Shown piece after piece: positions 17,169-27,078 of a stretch of DNA of 33,912 nt (positions within the stretch are counted from its first letter, which is position 1; each line of letters starts with the position of its first letter). Under the pieces are notes generated by a model. It was not told where the DNA came from. It saw only the letters and a program-made list of their open reading frames with translations, and made no database searches. The stretch is from Oscillospiraceae bacterium (lineage in GTDB: Bacteria > Bacillota > Clostridia > Oscillospirales > Oscillospiraceae), in NCBI GenBank assembly GCA_015068365.1, contig SVKR01000052.1:1-33912 (forward strand), written 5' to 3'. The translations under genes and the position numbers were made by a program.

Positions 17169-19415
17169 TCATTCCAGCGGGTTACGGTCGGCATAAACGG
17201 AAATGCCGCGAAACTCCCGCTCTCGATTACAATAATTCAGAAGCTTTGTCACGATCGCGCGTACCTGGGCGTCCTCCCCGCCGCGCAGCGTCAGACGATA
17301 GCGGTATCGCCCGGCGGCCTTTACCACAGGATAGGGCGCAGGGCCAAGCAGGTCGATGCGCTCAAAGCCCTTCAGGCTGTGGCGCAGCAGGTCGCGGATC
17401 CGCTGGCAGGCGCGCAGGATCTCCAGCTCATCCGTGCCGATCACCGTGAGGGAGACAAGCTGGGCAAAGGGCGGACAGCGCTGCATCTGCCGCATCTCCA
17501 TCTCCCGCTGGTAAAACGCCTCGTAGTCCTGCTGCGCGGCGAAGCGGATGATCGGGTTTTCGGGCGTGAAGGTCTGGATGATCGCGCGGCCCTTGCGCTG
17601 GGCCCGTCCGCTGCGGCCGATGACCTGTGTCATGAGGGAAAAGCTGCGCTCTCCGGCGCGATAATCGCCGGAATAGAGGCTCTGGTCGGCCAGAAGCACC
17701 CCTACCAGCGTCACATTCTCAAAATTGAGGCCCTTTGCCACCATCTGCGTCCCGACCATGATGGGGATGTTCTCATCCCGAAAGCGGGAAAACAGCGGCT
17801 CATGGCCCCCGGCGGCGGAAACCGTGTCCGTATCGACGCGGAGGACGCCCACGCCTGGAAACAGCTCCTGCAAAAGCGTCTCCACCTTCTCGGTGCCGTC
17901 GCCGCTGAACTTCAGCGTGCCGCCGCAGTCCGGGCATCGGTCCGCCAGGGGCATGCTGAACCCGCAGACGTGGCACATCAGCCGCCGGTTGCCGCTGTGA
18001 TAGGTCAGATGCACGCTGCAATTCGGGCATTGAAAATGATAGCCGCAGTCAACGCAGGAGACCAGCTTGGCCGTCCCCCGCCGGTTCAGAAACAGGATGC
18101 TCTGCTCCCCCCGGTCCAGGTTCTGCTCCAGCTCATTGCGCAGAAAGGAGCTGATGCTGCTGCCGTTGCCGGCGCGCAGTTCCCGCTTCATGTCCACGAT
18201 GCGCACTTCCGGGAGCACCATGCGGTTATAGCGTTTGGGCAGGACAAAATAGGCGTAGCGTCCCGTCTCCGCCTGATAGCGGCTGGTCACGTCCGGCGTG
18301 GCACTGCCCAGAAGCAGCAGCGCGCCGTCGGCAGCGCAGCGATATTTCGCAACGTCCTTCGCGTGATAGCGGGGCGCGTTTTCGGATTTATAGCTCTCTT
18401 CCTGCTCCTCATCAATGATGATGAGACCAAGCTGCTGCGTCGGGGCGAAGATCGCGCTGCGGGTGCCGATGACCAGCCTGGCCTCGCCGGAGCGCACACG
18501 CTTCCACTCGTCATAGCGCTCCGGAACGCTCAGAGAGGAGTGCAGCACGGCGATCTGCTCGCCGAAATAGGACGAAAAGGTCTCCAGCATCTGGGGGGTC
18601 AGCGCGATCTCAGGCACCAGCATGATAACGCTGCGCCCGGCGCGCAGAACCCGGTCGATCAGATGGATATAAACCACAGTCTTGCCGCTGCCGGTCACGC
18701 CCTGAAGCAGCGCGCCGCCCGCCTTCCCCTGCGACATGAGCGCGGAAAGGCCGTCATAAGCCCTTTGCTGCTCCGGCGTCAGTTCCGGCAGGGCGTCTGA
18801 GCGCTCCGCCCGGCGATAGTCCGGGCGGCGGAACACTTCACGATGGAAAAAGGAGAGCGCGCCCTCCTCCGCCAGAGCATTGATGGTGGCACGGCTGGCC
18901 CCGGTCATCGCGCGCAGATCCGAAACGGCGGCAGAGCCCACTGTAGCGAGCAGACGCAGCACTGCCGACTGCATCTTTGCCCGGCCGCTCTTCTGCTCGG
19001 CAAGCGCCAGGGCCTCCTCGCCGGAGATCTCCAGCGCGGCGTATTCCGCCAGCTTGTCCGAAGCCCGGCGCTTTCCGTCGCCGGTAAACCACAGTCCGGC
19101 GGGCAGGATCGCCTTGACCGCCTCATAAACCGTGCAGAAAAAGCGTTCCCGCATCCAGAGGGCCAGCCGGATCTGCTCCGGCGTCAGCACGCTCTGCTCG
19201 TCCAGAAGCGCGGTGATGGCCTTCGGCGCGTCGTAATCGCTCCGGTCGGACACGCTCAGCACGATGCCCTCGGCCTTGCGATTTCCGCGGCCAAAGGGCA
19301 CGATGACCCGCATGCCCGGCGCGATCGCGTCCGCCATGGAGTCGGGCACGGCGTAGTCATAGGGGCGGTCCACCCAGAATGTGACCTCCGAAACAGCGAT
19401 TTTGGCGTAGTTCAC
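17169..19415 (-). CDS. priA: Primosomal protein N' (PriA helicase)
   Basis: GVTGSGKTVVY Walker A, IIDEEQEESYK, zinc-binding cysteines CVDCGYHFQCPNCSVHLTYH...CHVCG...CPDCGG, QVIGRSGRAQRKG. Confidence 0.96.
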   Translation of the reverse strand: MNYAKIAVSEVTFWVDRPYDYAVPDSMADAIAPGMRVIVPFGRGNRKAEGIVLSVSDRSDYDAPKAITALLDEQSVLTPEQIRLALWMRERFFCTVYEAVKAILPAGLWFTGDGKRRASDKLAEYAALEISGEEALALAEQKSGRAKMQSAVLRLLATVGSAAVSDLRAMTGASRATINALAEEGALSFFHREVFRRPDYRRAERSDALPELTPEQQRAYDGLSALMSQGKAGGALLQGVTGSGKTVVYIHLIDRVLRAGRSVIMLVPEIALTPQMLETFSSYFGEQIAVLHSSLSVPERYDEWKRVRSGEARLVIGTRSAIFAPTQQLGLIIIDEEQEESYKSENAPRYHAKDVAKYRCAADGALLLLGSATPDVTSRYQAETGRYAYFVLPKRYNRMVLPEVRIVDMKRELRAGNGSSISSFLRNELEQNLDRGEQSILFLNRRGTAKLVSCVDCGYHFQCPNCSVHLTYHSGNRRLMCHVCGFSMPLADRCPDCGGTLKFSGDGTEKVETLLQELFPGVGVLRVDTDTVSAAGGHEPLFSRFRDENIPIMVGTQMVAKGLNFENVTLVGVLLADQSLYSGDYRAGERSFSLMTQVIGRSGRAQRKGRAIIQTFTPENPIIRFAAQQDYEAFYQREMEMRQMQRCPPFAQLVSLTVIGTDELEILRACQRIRDLLRHSLKGFERIDLLGPAPYPVVKAAGRYRYRLTLRGGEDAQVRAIVTKLLNYCNREREFRGISVYADRNPLE

Positions 19416-19455
19416 GGTCTGCGGTGTCCCTCCCCCGTTGCAGGATGCTCCGTAC

Positions 19456-19716
19456 TCAATCAGCGGATTCTGCCGCGACGTCGGCAGGCGCTTCGTCCGC
19501 AGCCGCCGCGTTTTCCGTATGCTCCACGGGGTTCACCGTCAGCTTGCCGGCATAGACCTCGTCAATGGCGATGGAGACGGGCTTTTCGTCCTGCGGCTCG
19601 CCCTCGGCTTCCCACTCGGCGGAGATTTGTCTGGCGCGCTGGGCGACCACGTTCACAAGCTGGTATCTGCTGCCGACCTTGTCCACAAGATCGGCCACGG
19701 GAGGATAAAGCATCAT
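19456..19716 (-). CDS. rpoZ: RNA polymerase omega subunit
   Basis: 86 aa; VGSRYQLVNVVAQRARQI, KPVSIAIDEVYAGKL; located between gmk and priA. Confidence 0.92.
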   Translation of the reverse strand: MMLYPPVADLVDKVGSRYQLVNVVAQRARQISAEWEAEGEPQDEKPVSIAIDEVYAGKLTVNPVEHTENAAAADEAPADVAAESAD

Positions 19717-19732
19717 TTCAAGGCACCTCTTA

Positions 19733-20341
19733 TTACAAATTCTTTTGATTGCTGGATTGTTGTTTTTTCCGGGCGTCGATGATGGACGAGATCTCGTCCA
19801 CCGCCCGGTCCACCTCGTCGTTCACCACGACGAAGTCAAACTGCTCGCGCAGCGCGCATTCCCGCTCCGCCGCCCGGAGCCTGTCACGGATCTCCTCCGG
19901 GGAGTTGGTCCCCCGCCTGGTCAGCCGACGTTCCAGCTCTTCCATGCTGGGGGGCATCAGAAAAATCATCAGCGTCTCGGGCCGGAGGGCCTTGACCTGC
20001 ATGGCGCCCTGCACATCGATGTCCAGATAGACGTCATAGCCATCGGAAAGCTGCTTTTCCACGGGGGCGCGGGGCGTGCCGTAGCAGTTGCCCACATACT
20101 CCGCGTGTTCCAGAAAAGCGCCGTCGCGCACCATTTTCTCAAATTCTTCCCGGCTGACGAAATAATAGTCAACGCCTTCGGTTTCCCCGGCGCGTGGCGC
20201 GCGCGTGGTGGCGGAGACGGAAAAGCGCAGCTTTTCTCTCTGCTCCATCAAACGGTGCACCACCGTGCTTTTTCCGCAGCCGGAGGGCGCGGAGACGATG
20301 ATGAGAACGCCGGACTCAGTCTTCCGTTTCAAGCTCTCCAC
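19733..20341 (-). CDS. gmk: Guanylate kinase
   Basis: [43 protein letters not shown] start overlapping remA by 26 bp. Confidence 0.95.
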   Translation of the reverse strand: MESLKRKTESGVLIIVSAPSGCGKSTVVHRLMEQREKLRFSVSATTRAPRAGETEGVDYYFVSREEFEKMVRDGAFLEHAEYVGNCYGTPRAPVEKQLSDGYDVYLDIDVQGAMQVKALRPETLMIFLMPPSMEELERRLTRRGTNSPEEIRDRLRAAERECALREQFDFVVVNDEVDRAVDEISSIIDARKKQQSSNQKNL

Positions 20342-20582
20342 CGCCTTCCTGTTTTCCTGCGCGGGCGGCGATGGTCTCCGGCGTCAGCGCGGAGAGGATC
20401 ACATGTCCGCTGTCCATAATGAGTACGGCGCGGGTGCGCCGGCCGAAGGTCGCGTCCACCAGCGCGCCGCGCTGGCGCACATCGGTGATAATGCGCTTGA
20501 CCGGGGCGCTCTCCGGGCTGATCATGGCCAGCACCCGGCTCGCGGCAACCATGTTGCCAAATCCAATGTTGATCAGTTTCAT
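20316..20582 (-). CDS. remA: RemA/DUF370 family regulator
   Basis: [65 protein letters not shown]. Confidence 0.93.
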   Translation of the reverse strand: MKLINIGFGNMVAASRVLAMISPESAPVKRIITDVRQRGALVDATFGRRTRAVLIMDSGHVILSALTPETIAARAGKQEGGGELETED

Positions 20583-20595
20583 TCCCGCTGCGCCC

Positions 20596-21474
20596 TCACT
20601 CTATGTTCTGGATCTGCTCGCGGATCTTTTCGATCTCGCTTTTCAGCTCAATGACGATTTTGGTGATCTCACCGTCAGAACACTTCGAGCCGATGGTGTT
20701 GCTCTCCCGGTTGAATTCCTGCACCAGGAAGTCCATCTTTCTCCCGATGGGCGAGCCGGTCTGCAGCATGCCGCGCATCTGGGCGATGTGGCTGCGAAGC
20801 CGCACCGTCTCCTCGTCCACGGCCACCTTGTCGGCGAAGATCCCGGCCTCCAGCAAAATTCGCTGCTCGTCCAGGGCCGTGTTGGCCAGGACCTCGCTCA
20901 TCTTGCGGTAAAGACGCTGGCGGTACTCCTCCACCGTCTCGGGCGAGCGGCGCTCCACCTCGCTGACGTAGTCCTCAATGGTGCAAAGCCTGTCGGCAAT
21001 GTCATCGTGCAGCTTCTGCCCTTCCCGCCGGCGCATCTGGTCATATTCCTGCAGCGCCTGCTCGGTGATCTCGCCGATGGCGGCGCTGACCGCCTCCGCG
21101 TCGGCGTCCTGCTTCTCCACACTCAGCACATCCGGCATACGGCTGAGGGCAAGGGCGCTCAGATCGCCGTCCAGCCCGTAGTCCTCGGAAAGGCGGCGCA
21201 CCGCCTCCACATAGCCCGCAGCCAGCGTGGGGTTGACCTTGACCACCACGGCGTCGGAGCAGGCGGTGTCGATGCTGACGAAGACATCCACCTTTCCCCG
21301 GGAAATATGCTGCTGCACCCTGGCCTTCACCGTCTCCTCCGCGAAGAGGAACCCACGCGGCAGGCGCACCGAGCAGTCCAGATATCGGTTGTTCACGCTT
21401 TTCAGCTCTACGCTGATCGCAAGTCCCTGGCAGCTACCCTTTGCGCTGCCGTAACCCGTCATACTTTTGATCAT
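20596..21474 (-). CDS. yicC: YicC family endoribonuclease-like protein
   Basis: [14 protein letters not shown]-terminus and C-terminal [49 protein letters not shown]. Confidence 0.95.
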   Translation of the reverse strand: MIKSMTGYGSAKGSCQGLAISVELKSVNNRYLDCSVRLPRGFLFAEETVKARVQQHISRGKVDVFVSIDTACSDAVVVKVNPTLAAGYVEAVRRLSEDYGLDGDLSALALSRMPDVLSVEKQDADAEAVSAAIGEITEQALQEYDQMRRREGQKLHDDIADRLCTIEDYVSEVERRSPETVEEYRQRLYRKMSEVLANTALDEQRILLEAGIFADKVAVDEETVRLRSHIAQMRGMLQTGSPIGRKMDFLVQEFNRESNTIGSKCSDGEITKIVIELKSEIEKIREQIQNIE

Positions 21475-21496
21475 AGCCGCTCCTGCATTCGTATCG

Positions 21497-22771
21497 TTAT
21501 GTAGCCGAGGATTTTGTCACGTTGATGTAGACCTTGTATTCGCCGTAGGCGCCGGCCTCCGTTGTGCCGTTGATGACAATGCGCACCGGGACGGAGAGGA
21601 TGCCGGTCGCGGTGCCGTAATCCGTCAGGTCCGCAACGGCGCGGACATTGTTGTCCGTGATGCCGCGCAGGACGTTCTCCGGCCCGCGGATCACCACGTT
21701 GTCCAGGGAGCCGTTCATGATGACGGCTTCATAGCCCTGGCTGACGTTGGTGCAGGAGATGTTGGCCTGCTCGATGGAGACCGTCTTTTTGGCAAGGCCC
21801 TGCATCTCCAGCGTCAGCGTGGCCTCCTTGATGCCGTCCGTGCTCTCCGTGTCGTTGGGCAGGACGATCTTATAGCTCTCCGTCAGCGCCTCATCCACCT
21901 TGGAAAGGTCGATCTTCGCAATGCTGATCGAGTTCACGCCGTCCAGCGTCGCCGCGTCGCCGGTGAGGGTGATGGTCGCGGGATCGATGCTCCATTTCAC
22001 GTTGTCCCGCGTCGCGCCCGCGCCGGGGACCAGATCCACCGTGAGGCTGACCTCCTTCACCGCGTTGATGGGCAGCGTCACATTCACGGTTTCCCGGTCA
22101 AAGGTGACCTCGTCGCTTTCAAAGCGGTTCCCATCCACGTCAATGAGCGTATAGGCCGCTTCAAAATTCAGCGTCTTGTCCACGTCGGTGCGGCTGACCT
22201 CCACCAGGGCGTGGTCCACCTGGGAGATGATTTTCTCCGGCCCGTAGATGCGGATGGTCTCCGTGTCAAACTCCAGCGGGTCTGCGCTGTAGCCCTCCGC
22301 CGCGCTGCCGTTGAAAACGCCGGTGACCGGCACGGGGCGGACGCTGAGCTTATCCACATAAAAGCTGATGACCTCCGGCGTGATCGTGGCCGAGGTGATC
22401 GTGCTGGTATCGATGCGGCGGGGGTATTCCACCTTCGGCGCCAGGGAGTAGTTGCCCGGGCTCGTAATATCGCTGAGGTCGATGACCAGCTTCAGATCGG
22501 CGCTGTCCAGAACGGAAAGGCTCCTGCGGTTGCCGCTGATGGTGACCTTCGCGGAGGTGGTGTCCCGTTCGGAGATGACAAGGCCGCGGGTATCGCGCAT
22601 CGCGCTCTCCCCCTCAAAGACCACCATCACGCCGGGAAACGGGCGGTCGGTCTCGCCGCCGTTGGACTCCGTCACATAGACCCAGATCAGCAGCGAGCAG
22701 ACCAGGGAAAACACGACGTAGGCGACGATGCTGAGGGTCGATTCTTTTTTCTGTTGATTCTTTTCACCCAT
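21497..22771 (-). CDS. cdaR: YbbR-repeat protein, CdaA regulator-like
   Basis: N-terminal transmembrane segment then repeated YbbR-type modules; overlaps the cdaA 3' end. Confidence 0.88.
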   Translation of the reverse strand: MGEKNQQKKESTLSIVAYVVFSLVCSLLIWVYVTESNGGETDRPFPGVMVVFEGESAMRDTRGLVISERDTTSAKVTISGNRRSLSVLDSADLKLVIDLSDITSPGNYSLAPKVEYPRRIDTSTITSATITPEVISFYVDKLSVRPVPVTGVFNGSAAEGYSADPLEFDTETIRIYGPEKIISQVDHALVEVSRTDVDKTLNFEAAYTLIDVDGNRFESDEVTFDRETVNVTLPINAVKEVSLTVDLVPGAGATRDNVKWSIDPATITLTGDAATLDGVNSISIAKIDLSKVDEALTESYKIVLPNDTESTDGIKEATLTLEMQGLAKKTVSIEQANISCTNVSQGYEAVIMNGSLDNVVIRGPENVLRGITDNNVRAVADLTDYGTATGILSVPVRIVINGTTEAGAYGEYKVYINVTKSSAT

Positions 22772-23621
22772 TTTTCTTACCCCGAATCAGATCCAGCGGA
22801 TTGAACTTGGCCTTGACATCCGTCTCCTCCGGCATCAGTTCCTTGCGCAGCAGCGTTTCCACCGTCTCGGTGGAAAGGTGGCGCTTGAGCATGCCGTCCA
22901 CGGCGATGGAAATGGCGCCGGTCTCCTCGGAGACGATGACCACCACAGCATCGGAGCGTTCGCTCATTCCGATGCCGGCGCGGTGGCGCATGCCAAGATC
23001 GCGGCTCAGATTCATATTGGAGGACATGGGAAGCATGCAGCCGGCGGCGGCAATGCGTCCGTCCTTGATGATGACTGCCCCGTCATGCAGCGGAGCCTTG
23101 ACAAAGAAGATGTTTTTCAGCAGTTCCGCGGTGACCTCCGCGTCCACGAGCGTGCCGGTGCTGATGGGCTCGGAAAGCTGGTTGTCCCGCACGAAGACAA
23201 TCAGCGCGCCGGTGCGGCTGCGGGACATGTCCGCGCAGGCCAGCACGGTCTGCGTGATGGCCCCCTCCGTGTGGAACGAGCGCAGATCGCCGCCGAACAG
23301 TCCGCTGAATTTGCTGCTGCCCATCTTCTCCAGCAGCCGGCGCAGCTCCGGCTGGAAAATAATCAGGATGGCGATCAGGCCCAGTTCCACCGCCCTGCGC
23401 AGCAAATAGTTGATCATCGTGAGGTGCAGGATGCCGGAGATCCAGAGGATCAGCAGCAAAAACACGATGCCCCTGGCCAAGCGCATACTGTTCTTCTTTC
23501 GGATCAGCCGGATCAGCTGATAAATGAGAAAGGCAACGATCAGTATGTCGAAGGCGTCCGCAATGCCGATGGTCGTGATGTAATTGCCCAGGGTCGAGAA
23601 AAAGTCGGTTATGGTATTCAT
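22764..23621 (-). CDS. cdaA: Diadenylate cyclase CdaA (c-di-AMP synthase)
   Basis: N-terminal transmembrane segments and DAC domain motifs HDGAVII and LGMRHRAGIGMSERSDAVVVIVSEETG. Confidence 0.96.
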   Translation of the reverse strand: MNTITDFFSTLGNYITTIGIADAFDILIVAFLIYQLIRLIRKKNSMRLARGIVFLLLILWISGILHLTMINYLLRRAVELGLIAILIIFQPELRRLLEKMGSSKFSGLFGGDLRSFHTEGAITQTVLACADMSRSRTGALIVFVRDNQLSEPISTGTLVDAEVTAELLKNIFFVKAPLHDGAVIIKDGRIAAAGCMLPMSSNMNLSRDLGMRHRAGIGMSERSDAVVVIVSEETGAISIAVDGMLKRHLSTETVETLLRKELMPEETDVKAKFNPLDLIRGKKNG

Positions 23622-23693
23622 AGAATTCCTCGTTTGTAAACTCTGATCAAAGTCGGGTGCCGCAAAGACCGGTCAAAAATGATTTGACTATTT

Positions 23694-23722
23694 ATTATAC
23701 TGCATCTGCATGGAAATGGCAA
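23694..23722 (-). promoter_or_regulatory. Sigma-A-type promoter upstream of cdaA
   Basis: Minus strand TTGCCA (23717-23722), 17-bp spacer, TATAAT (23694-23699). Confidence 0.7.
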
Positions 23723-23739
23723 ATAAAGAATGTCTGTTT

Positions 23740-24861
23740 TTAGGGCATTTTCAAAATAGTTTTGCAGATTTCCGCCGCCGCGTCGATCTGCTGCGCGGTA
23801 TTAAAGGGCGAAAAGCTGAAGCGCACGGTCCCCGTCTCCTGTGTCCCCACCGTGGCGTGGGCAGTCGGGGCGCAGTGCAGCCCGGTGCGCACGGCAACGC
23901 CGTATCTGCCCAGCGCCTCGCCAAAGGATTCGCAGTCAAGGCGTGTCGGCAGGACGGACAGCACGCCGCACTGCAGCGCGCCATCGTCGCTGAAAAAGCA
24001 GCGCATATGCTCCGCAGGCCCGATCCGGTGAACGAAGCGGGTCATCAGTGCGCGCTCCTTCTCGCGGATGGCGGGAAGCCCGTTGCCTTGCAGATAGCGT
24101 ACGGCGGCCAGAAGCCCGGCGATCCCGGTCACATTGTGGGTGCCGGCCTCCAGGCGGTCCGGCAGGAAATCCGGCATGGTCTGGAGCACGGAGGCCGAGC
24201 CGCTTCCGCCATATAACAGCGGGAAAGCATCATTTTTACATAGCAGTACGCCGGTGCCCTGCGGCCCCATCAGCCCCTTGTGCCCGGGCATGGCCGCAAA
24301 GTCGGCGCCCAGACGCGGAAAATCAAGGTCCAGCACGCCGGCCGACTGCGATGCGTCGAGGATGAAGGGGATCCCTCGCTCCCGGCACCGCTGCGCCAGC
24401 GCCTCAACGGGCAGAATGTAGCCGAAGACATTTGATACATGGGTGCAGACGACAACCTCCGCCCAGGGCAAAAGCGCCTCAGCGCGCGCAAGAAAGGCCT
24501 CCGGGTCAAAAAGCGGCGTGTCGATCACCCGCACGTCGGCCCCCAGCGCGTGGAGCGGCCGCGTGACAGAATTGTGCTCATAGCCGGAGATGAGCACGCG
24601 CGTGCCGCTGCGCACCAGGGAACGGATGGCGATGTTCAGCCCGTGGGTCGCGTTGAAGGTGAAGATCACGCGCTCCGGGTCGGGCATGTGGAAAAGCTCC
24701 GCCAGCGCCTCCCGGCAGGAGAAGCAGCATTCTGCCGCCTTCATGGCCGGCGCGTGGGCGCCGCGGCCGGGGCTTGCCATGCTGTGCAGGGCGTCCAGAA
24801 TGGCAGTCTGCACCGCCTCCGGCTTATACAAACTGGTGGCGGCGCTGTCAAGATAGATCAT
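23740..24861 (-). CDS. Cysteine desulfurase-family class V aminotransferase
   Basis: MIYLDSAATSLYKPEAV; PLP lysine region AMPGHKGLMGPQGTGVL; catalytic-Cys region VRTGLHCAP. Confidence 0.92.
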   Translation of the reverse strand: MIYLDSAATSLYKPEAVQTAILDALHSMASPGRGAHAPAMKAAECCFSCREALAELFHMPDPERVIFTFNATHGLNIAIRSLVRSGTRVLISGYEHNSVTRPLHALGADVRVIDTPLFDPEAFLARAEALLPWAEVVVCTHVSNVFGYILPVEALAQRCRERGIPFILDASQSAGVLDLDFPRLGADFAAMPGHKGLMGPQGTGVLLCKNDAFPLLYGGSGSASVLQTMPDFLPDRLEAGTHNVTGIAGLLAAVRYLQGNGLPAIREKERALMTRFVHRIGPAEHMRCFFSDDGALQCGVLSVLPTRLDCESFGEALGRYGVAVRTGLHCAPTAHATVGTQETGTVRFSFSPFNTAQQIDAAAEICKTILKMP

Positions 24862-25097
24862 CGGCGCTCACCGTGCTCCGGCAGTTCGATCACGGACAGT
24901 ACCGGGATCCCCGCCTCTGTCAGCAGACGCAGCGCCGTGTCACGGTTGCGCCCGGCCAGCTTGACGCCGTAGGCGCAGCCGCCGGGATTTGCGCCCTGCG
25001 GCGCCTTTGCCGTGACAGCATAGATGCCGCTGCGTTGAATAATACGAGCCGCTTTCTGGGCAGAAGTCAGAGAGCGGCACAAAATCAGAATATGCAT
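24858..25097 (-). CDS. DUF3343 (putative Se/S carrier-like) small protein
   Basis: 79 aa MHILILCRSLTSAQKAARIIQRSGIYAVTAKAPQGANPGGCAYGVKLAGRNRDTALRLLTEAGIPVLSV; SD GAGGGGG just upstream; 4-nt overlap with the desulfurase start. Confidence 0.82.
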   Translation of the reverse strand: MHILILCRSLTSAQKAARIIQRSGIYAVTAKAPQGANPGGCAYGVKLAGRNRDTALRLLTEAGIPVLSVIELPEHGERR

Positions 25098-25160
25098 AAT
25101 TGCCAATCCCCCTCGGCAATCAGTCCGCACACGCCGAACACGGTCGGGATATGCGCCTGA

Positions 25161-25220
25161 AAAATGAATCAGATTTGCGGCGGACAGCGCACAGTGCGCT
25201 GCTCCGCCCTGATTCATTTT
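25161..25220. terminator. Large composite hairpin downstream of ispF; terminator or dispersed palindromic element
   Basis: AAAATGAATCAG/CTGATTCATTTT (12 bp), GGCGGA/TCCGCC (6 bp), CAGCGCA/TGCGCTG (7 bp, 3-nt loop); minus-strand 3' end CATTTTTC. Confidence 0.7.
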
Positions 25221-25241
25221 ATGCCGCGGGGCGGCCCGAGT

Positions 25242-25733
25242 TCATTTCTCGATCCGAACGATCAAGGCCAGCGCGTGGGCGGCGATCCCCTCTCCCGCGC
25301 CGGTAAAGCCAAGGCCCTCCTCCGTCGTGGCCTTTACGCTGATCTGCTCCGGCTGCACGCCGCAGGCCCGGGCCAAATTGCAGCGCATTTCATCTTCGTG
25401 CATCGCCAGCTTCGGGGCCTGCGCCAGCACAGTGCAGTCCAGATTGCCGAGGACGTAACCGTGCTCCCGAAGAAGCGCGCTGACCCTCTCCATCAGCTTC
25501 AGGCTGTCCGCCCCGGCGTAGGCCGGGTCATTGTCCGGGAAAAGGCGCCCGATGTCGCCCAGCGCGGCAGCGCCCAGCATGGCGTCCATTGCTGCATGGG
25601 TCAAGACATCGGCGTCCGAGTGGCCGAGCAGGCCCTTTTCATAGGGGATCTCCACCCCGCCGAGGATCAGCCGCCGCCCGGCGACAAGGCGGTGCACGTC
25701 ATATCCGTGGCCGATGCGAAAAGGCGTATTCAT
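25242..25733 (-). CDS. ispF: 2-C-methyl-D-erythritol 2,4-cyclodiphosphate synthase
   Basis: [57 protein letters not shown]. Confidence 0.97.
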   Translation of the reverse strand: MNTPFRIGHGYDVHRLVAGRRLILGGVEIPYEKGLLGHSDADVLTHAAMDAMLGAAALGDIGRLFPDNDPAYAGADSLKLMERVSALLREHGYVLGNLDCTVLAQAPKLAMHEDEMRCNLARACGVQPEQISVKATTEEGLGFTGAGEGIAAHALALIVRIEK

Positions 25734-26458
25734 TCCGTTTCCCCGCTCCTGCTGCGCAAAATCGCCTCCGCCACCGGCAGGTCGGCGGGGGTCGTGATCT
25801 TGATATTCTCCTCGCTGCCGCGGCAGAGATAGGTTCTCATCCCAATGGCCTCCGCGGCGGCGCAGTCATCCGTGTAGTTTTTCTTATCCCGCACAGCGGC
25901 GGTCAGCGCCGCCTTGATGAGGTCGGCCTGAAAAGCCTGAGGCGTCTGCACCGCGAAAAGCTGCGTACGGTCCGGCGTTTCCTCCACCAGACCGTCGACC
26001 GCTCGCTTGATCGTATCCTTTACCGGCACGGCGGGCGCGGCGGACTGATACAGCACGGCATTGTGCACGGCCTCCTCCAGCATCTCCGCCGTCACGAAGG
26101 GGCGCGCTGCATCGTGGATGCAGATGATCTTCGCCCGCCCGTCCGCCTCGGAAACGCCGGAAAGCGCCGATTCCGTGCGCTGCGCGCCGCCGATGACCAC
26201 CTTTGTCAGCTTGGTAATGCCGTATTCCTCTTTCAGCTTCGCCACCGCGTCCAGCTTCTCCGGCCGCGTGACGACGATGATCTCATCTGCCGCCGGCGCG
26301 GCGTTCAGCGCCATGAGCGTCCTGGCCAGGACCGGAACGCCCTGCAGGGGCAGGAAGAGCTTGTCGGTGCCCATACGCTCCGACGATCCTGCGGCGACCA
26401 CGACCACCGTGCAGAAGCTGTGGTGGGCCTTGTGAATAAAATCAGAAATAGAAGACAT
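25730..26458 (-). CDS. ispD: 2-C-methyl-D-erythritol 4-phosphate cytidylyltransferase
   Basis: [59 protein letters not shown]. Confidence 0.95.
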   Translation of the reverse strand: MSSISDFIHKAHHSFCTVVVVAAGSSERMGTDKLFLPLQGVPVLARTLMALNAAPAADEIIVVTRPEKLDAVAKLKEEYGITKLTKVVIGGAQRTESALSGVSEADGRAKIICIHDAARPFVTAEMLEEAVHNAVLYQSAAPAVPVKDTIKRAVDGLVEETPDRTQLFAVQTPQAFQADLIKAALTAAVRDKKNYTDDCAAAEAIGMRTYLCRGSEENIKITTPADLPVAEAILRSRSGETE

Positions 26459-26480
26459 ATCTGCTCCAAATCAGAAGAAA

Positions 26481-26957
26481 TCAGCTGAAGGAATGGTACA
26501 GCCGCTCTTCCGCCTCGCTGTAGCTGCAGTCAAAACAGAGCACGATCTCAGAGATCAGGATCTGCTTGGCGCTGTGCAGCATCTTGCGCTCCCCGGTGGA
26601 GAGACCGCGGACGCTCTCCCGCTGGACAAGGGATTTGATCACGGAGGCGACCTCCAGCAAATTTCCGCTGCGGATGCGCAGCATATTCTCCCGATAGCGC
26701 TTGTTCCAGTTGGCGTCCTGCGAGACGTCCAGATCGGGGATCTGATTCAATATCTCCTCCGCACGGACGGAATCAATGATCGGACGCAGGCCCACAGCGT
26801 CGCAGGCGTCAACAGGGATCATTACCCGCATGTCACCTTTGGGGATCCGCATCACATAGTAGTCCTTGAACTGGTTGTTGATTTTCTTGCGCTCGATCTC
26901 ACTGATTGTCCCAGCACCGTGCAGCGGGTGCGCGACCCTGTCACCAATCTTAAACAT
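26481..26957 (-). CDS. carD: CarD family transcriptional regulator
   Basis: MFKIGDRVAHPLHGAGTISEIERKKINNQFKDYYVMRIPKGDMRVMIPV. Confidence 0.92.
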   Translation of the reverse strand: MFKIGDRVAHPLHGAGTISEIERKKINNQFKDYYVMRIPKGDMRVMIPVDACDAVGLRPIIDSVRAEEILNQIPDLDVSQDANWNKRYRENMLRIRSGNLLEVASVIKSLVQRESVRGLSTGERKMLHSAKQILISEIVLCFDCSYSEAEERLYHSFS

Positions 26958-27008
26958 CTGCGGCCTGCTCCTTTCTCCGGGTTTGCATATCCATAATCAT
27001 CCAAACAT

Positions 27009-27037
27009 ATTATACACATTTTTTCAAACCGGCGCAA
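27009..27037 (-). promoter_or_regulatory. Promoter upstream of carD
   Basis: Minus strand TTGCGC (27032-27037), 17-bp spacer, TATAAT (27009-27014). Confidence 0.6.
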
Positions 27038-27078
27038 GGAAAAATTGAAAAAAAGCACTGATAAATCAGCATTTTTTG

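Noticed and set aside
16701-18800. 699-aa open reading frame on the plus strand, antisense to def/priA
   Set aside because: Codons mirror those of the well-supported priA and def genes; composition (His/Ala/Gly/Leu/Arg-rich, no recognisable domain) is typical of antisense frames in GC-rich DNA.
21467-22804. 445-aa plus-strand ORF opposite cdaR
   Set aside because: Antisense to a recognisable YbbR-repeat protein; composition is that of a shadow ORF.
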